Source: a bacterium
Lineage (GTDB): Bacteria; Verrucomicrobiota; Verrucomicrobiia; Chthoniobacterales; Terrimicrobiaceae
Assembly (NCBI GenBank): GCA_009920585.1
Contig: RFZT01000162.1
Coordinates: 1 to 5,836 of the forward strand
DNA length: 5,836 bases
Direction: 5' to 3'
Both the position numbers and the translations under genes were made by a program. A model generated the notes under the pieces. The model had not been told where the DNA came from. It did not search any database and saw only the letters and a program-made list of their open reading frames with translations. Position 1 is the first letter of the stretch. Each line of letters begins with the position of its first letter. Of this stretch, positions 5,280 to 5,836 are shown in pieces.

Positions 5280-5836
5280 ATGAAATCTGACAACACCGCC
5301 GCAAAAGAGAAGCAACTCGATTTTTTCGAACGCTACCTGACCGTGTGGGTATTCGCCTGCATGGCCATCGGGCTTGCGCTAGGGCGACTATTCCCTGATG
5401 CGACTCGCCGCATCGGGGCTTGGGAATTCGGAACCGATTCCCATGTGAATATACCGATCGCCATCCTCATTTGGCTGATGATTTATCCCATGATGCTGAA
5501 GATCGACTTTGGCGGAATCCGTGGCGTTTTTGCCAAGCCCGGCGGATTGTTCATTACGCTATTTGTGAATTGGATTGTGAAACCCCTGAGCATGGCCGCG
5601 CTCGGATGGCTCTTCATCACCACCCTCTTCGGCAAAACTCTCGGCTGGATCGACGCGGAATCGGCTCAAAACTACGTCGTCGGATTGATCATTCTCGCCG
5701 CAGCTCCCTGCACGGCGATGGTCTTCGTCTGGAGCTATCTCACCGATGGGGACGGCCCCTACACGCTCGCACAGGTCGCCATCAACGACCTGATCATGAT
5801 TTTTGCCTTTGCTCCCATCGTGATGTTGCTCGCCGG
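5280..5836 (+). CDS. acr3: Acr3-family arsenite efflux permease, 3'-truncated by window edge
   Basis: Acr3 is an inner-membrane carrier of the bile/arsenite/riboflavin transporter superfamily that exports arsenite. The ATG at 5280 opens a frame that runs to the window end; 185 full codons are visible out of the roughly 350-400 usual for the family. Family sequence is plain: LDFFERYLTVWVFACMAIGL near 13-32, PIAILIWLMIYPMMLKIDF (59-77), FVNWIVKPL (95-103), LAAAPCTAMVFVWSYLTDGD (139-158) and QVAINDLIMIFAFAPIV. Cys144 in APCTAMV corresponds to the essential TM4 cysteine of characterised Acr3 proteins. Hydrophobic segments are seen at about 20-38, 57-74, 88-117, 132-154 and 164-185. The conserved TM9 glutamate would be beyond the window. 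The start lies 7 bp after the preceding stop and has no clear Shine-Dalgarno sequence. With arsA upstream, the permease is likely ATPase-assisted. Confidence 0.95.
   Translation, partial: MKSDNTAAKEKQLDFFERYLTVWVFACMAIGLALGRLFPDATRRIGAWEFGTDSHVNIPIAILIWLMIYPMMLKIDFGGIRGVFAKPGGLFITLFVNWIVKPLSMAALGWLFITTLFGKTLGWIDAESAQNYVVGLIILAAAPCTAMVFVWSYLTDGDGPYTLAQVAINDLIMIFAFAPIVMLLA

Overview
The window holds the 3' end of a housekeeping operon (mnmG-trpA) followed on the same strand by an arsenic-resistance operon: arsR, arsD, arsA, a small FmdB-like Cys-tailed protein, and the first part of an Acr3-type arsenite efflux permease. All six genes read rightward and are tightly packed. The only non-coding stretch of any size is the 97-bp gap between trpA and arsR, which carries the ars control region. 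No RNA gene, IS element, CRISPR array or att site was recognised, and no stretch over 300 bases lacks a gene.

The organism is a moderately GC-rich bacterium. None of the five internal gene starts has a convincing Shine-Dalgarno sequence. MnmG carries an insertion relative to the E. coli protein, and the small protein is of the degenerate-zinc-ribbon 'MPTYVYET' FmdB type. These hints suggest the PVC group, perhaps Verrucomicrobiota. This is recognition-level inference and the phylum is not proven.

Region 1-2468: mnmG (tRNA wobble-uridine modification, N-terminus outside the window) overlaps trpA (tryptophan synthase alpha) by four bases (ATGA). Region 2469-2565: trpA-arsR gap with a near-ideal 22-bp inverted repeat, the probable ArsR operator. 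Region 2566-5836: the ars operon. A second, imperfect copy of the operator lies between arsR and arsD and abuts the arsD start codon. arsD and arsA also overlap by ATGA.

In the inferred model, ArsR represses at one or both operators until As(III)/Sb(III) binds its cysteines. ArsD (Cys12/13/18 present) then passes the metalloid to the two-domain ATPase ArsA (all As-site cysteines and histidines conserved), which energises extrusion through Acr3 (essential cysteine present). The least explained part is the small FmdB-like protein between arsA and acr3, whose zinc-ribbon cysteines are gone and whose C-terminus is a new Cys-rich tail ending in Cys-Cys.
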